The notes beneath the pieces were generated by a model. That model was not told the DNA's origin. It made no database searches and worked only from the letters and a program-made list of their open reading frames with translations. DNA of 11,677 nucleotides, taken from Rhodoferax sp. (GTDB taxonomy: Bacteria > Pseudomonadota > Gammaproteobacteria > Burkholderiales > Burkholderiaceae_C). The stretch is taken from assembly GCA_028711355.1 (NCBI GenBank), contig JAQTSL010000088.1, forward strand, positions 1-11,677, in the 5' to 3' direction. Position 1 is the stretch's first letter, and each line of letters opens with the position of its first letter. The translations under genes and the position numbers were made by a program. Below, piece by piece: positions 11,554 to 11,677 of the stretch.

Positions 11554-11677
11554 ATGGAACAAAAATCCGTTGTCAAGTACCAGCGCCGGACGCACTACGT
11601 CGATGAATCGATCCAAAAGTGGCTGCTGGTCGGATTGGTGCTGATGGAAGTGGCGTTGGCCGCTGGTCTGGCCTGGC
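11554..11677 (+). CDS. Membrane protein, N-terminal 41 residues only (runs off the right edge)
   Basis: An ATG with AGAGG 6-7 bases upstream opens a frame reading MEQKSVVKYQRRTHYVDESI, then a hydrophobic helix from about residue 23 (KWLLVGLVLMEVALAAGLAW) that the window cuts. The short basic cytoplasmic start and the immediate membrane helix resemble the organisation of the HAMP-like protein at 10237-10764, and of other membrane proteins found beside multiheme cytochromes. The gene follows the seven-heme cytochrome by 17 bases and is part of the same operon. Its function cannot be read from the part present. Confidence 0.75.
   Translation, partial: MEQKSVVKYQRRTHYVDESIQKWLLVGLVLMEVALAAGLAW

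Overview
The window looks like a chromosomal segment of a betaproteobacterium, most likely Comamonadaceae (Rhodoferax- or Polaromonas-like). This is inferred from codon use, from many class I and multiheme c-type cytochrome genes, and from intergenic repeats of a kind I associate with that family (the CGCTTG-tatgg-CAAGCG hairpin repeat and the ATTGCGG...CCGCAAT hairpin). No rRNA or tRNA gene, CRISPR array or phage structural gene is visible.

Left half, about 1-4500: an accessory stretch. A 22-codon start of a possible transposase runs off the left edge. It is followed by a repeat-rich spacer carrying a broken copy of the 3' end of a cytochrome c gene. Four toxin-antitoxin-like pairs then lie within 3.7 kb: a nucleotidyltransferase (MNT) plus HEPN pair (+), a VapB/VapC pair (-), a DUF1778 plus GNAT acetyltransferase pair (+), and a DUF3018 plus MazF pair (-). 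Strand alternates from pair to pair and the genes overlap by a few to about 20 bases within each pair. A 167-bp MITE-like element with about 40-bp terminal inverted repeats sits between the first two pairs, and a possible remnant gene lies between the second and third. Beyond the MazF pair lie direct and tandem repeats, a small conserved-looking hypothetical gene and two more interspersed repeats.

Right half, 4745-11677: a redox and signalling locus. A small periplasmic class I cytochrome c gene (-), with a strong terminator, is divergent from a tightly packed + strand operon. The operon encodes a PhnD-like periplasmic binding protein, a membrane histidine kinase, an NtrC-type sigma-54 activator, an NHL-repeat lipoprotein, a two-TM HAMP-like membrane protein, a membrane-anchored seven-heme cytochrome c, and the start of a further membrane protein. 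Genes overlap by 4-17 bases or are 8-17 bases apart.

How it may work (inference): the binding protein detects a ligand in the periplasm and passes the signal through the kinase to the sigma-54 activator. The activator would switch on electron-transfer components. In support, the divergent cytochrome c gene has a correctly spaced -24/-12 element (TGG...TTGCA) placed 32 bases before its start codon. The NHL lipoprotein, HAMP-like proteins and seven-heme cytochrome could form an envelope electron-transfer assembly, but the rest of the operon lies outside the window and the substrate cannot be read from the sequence.
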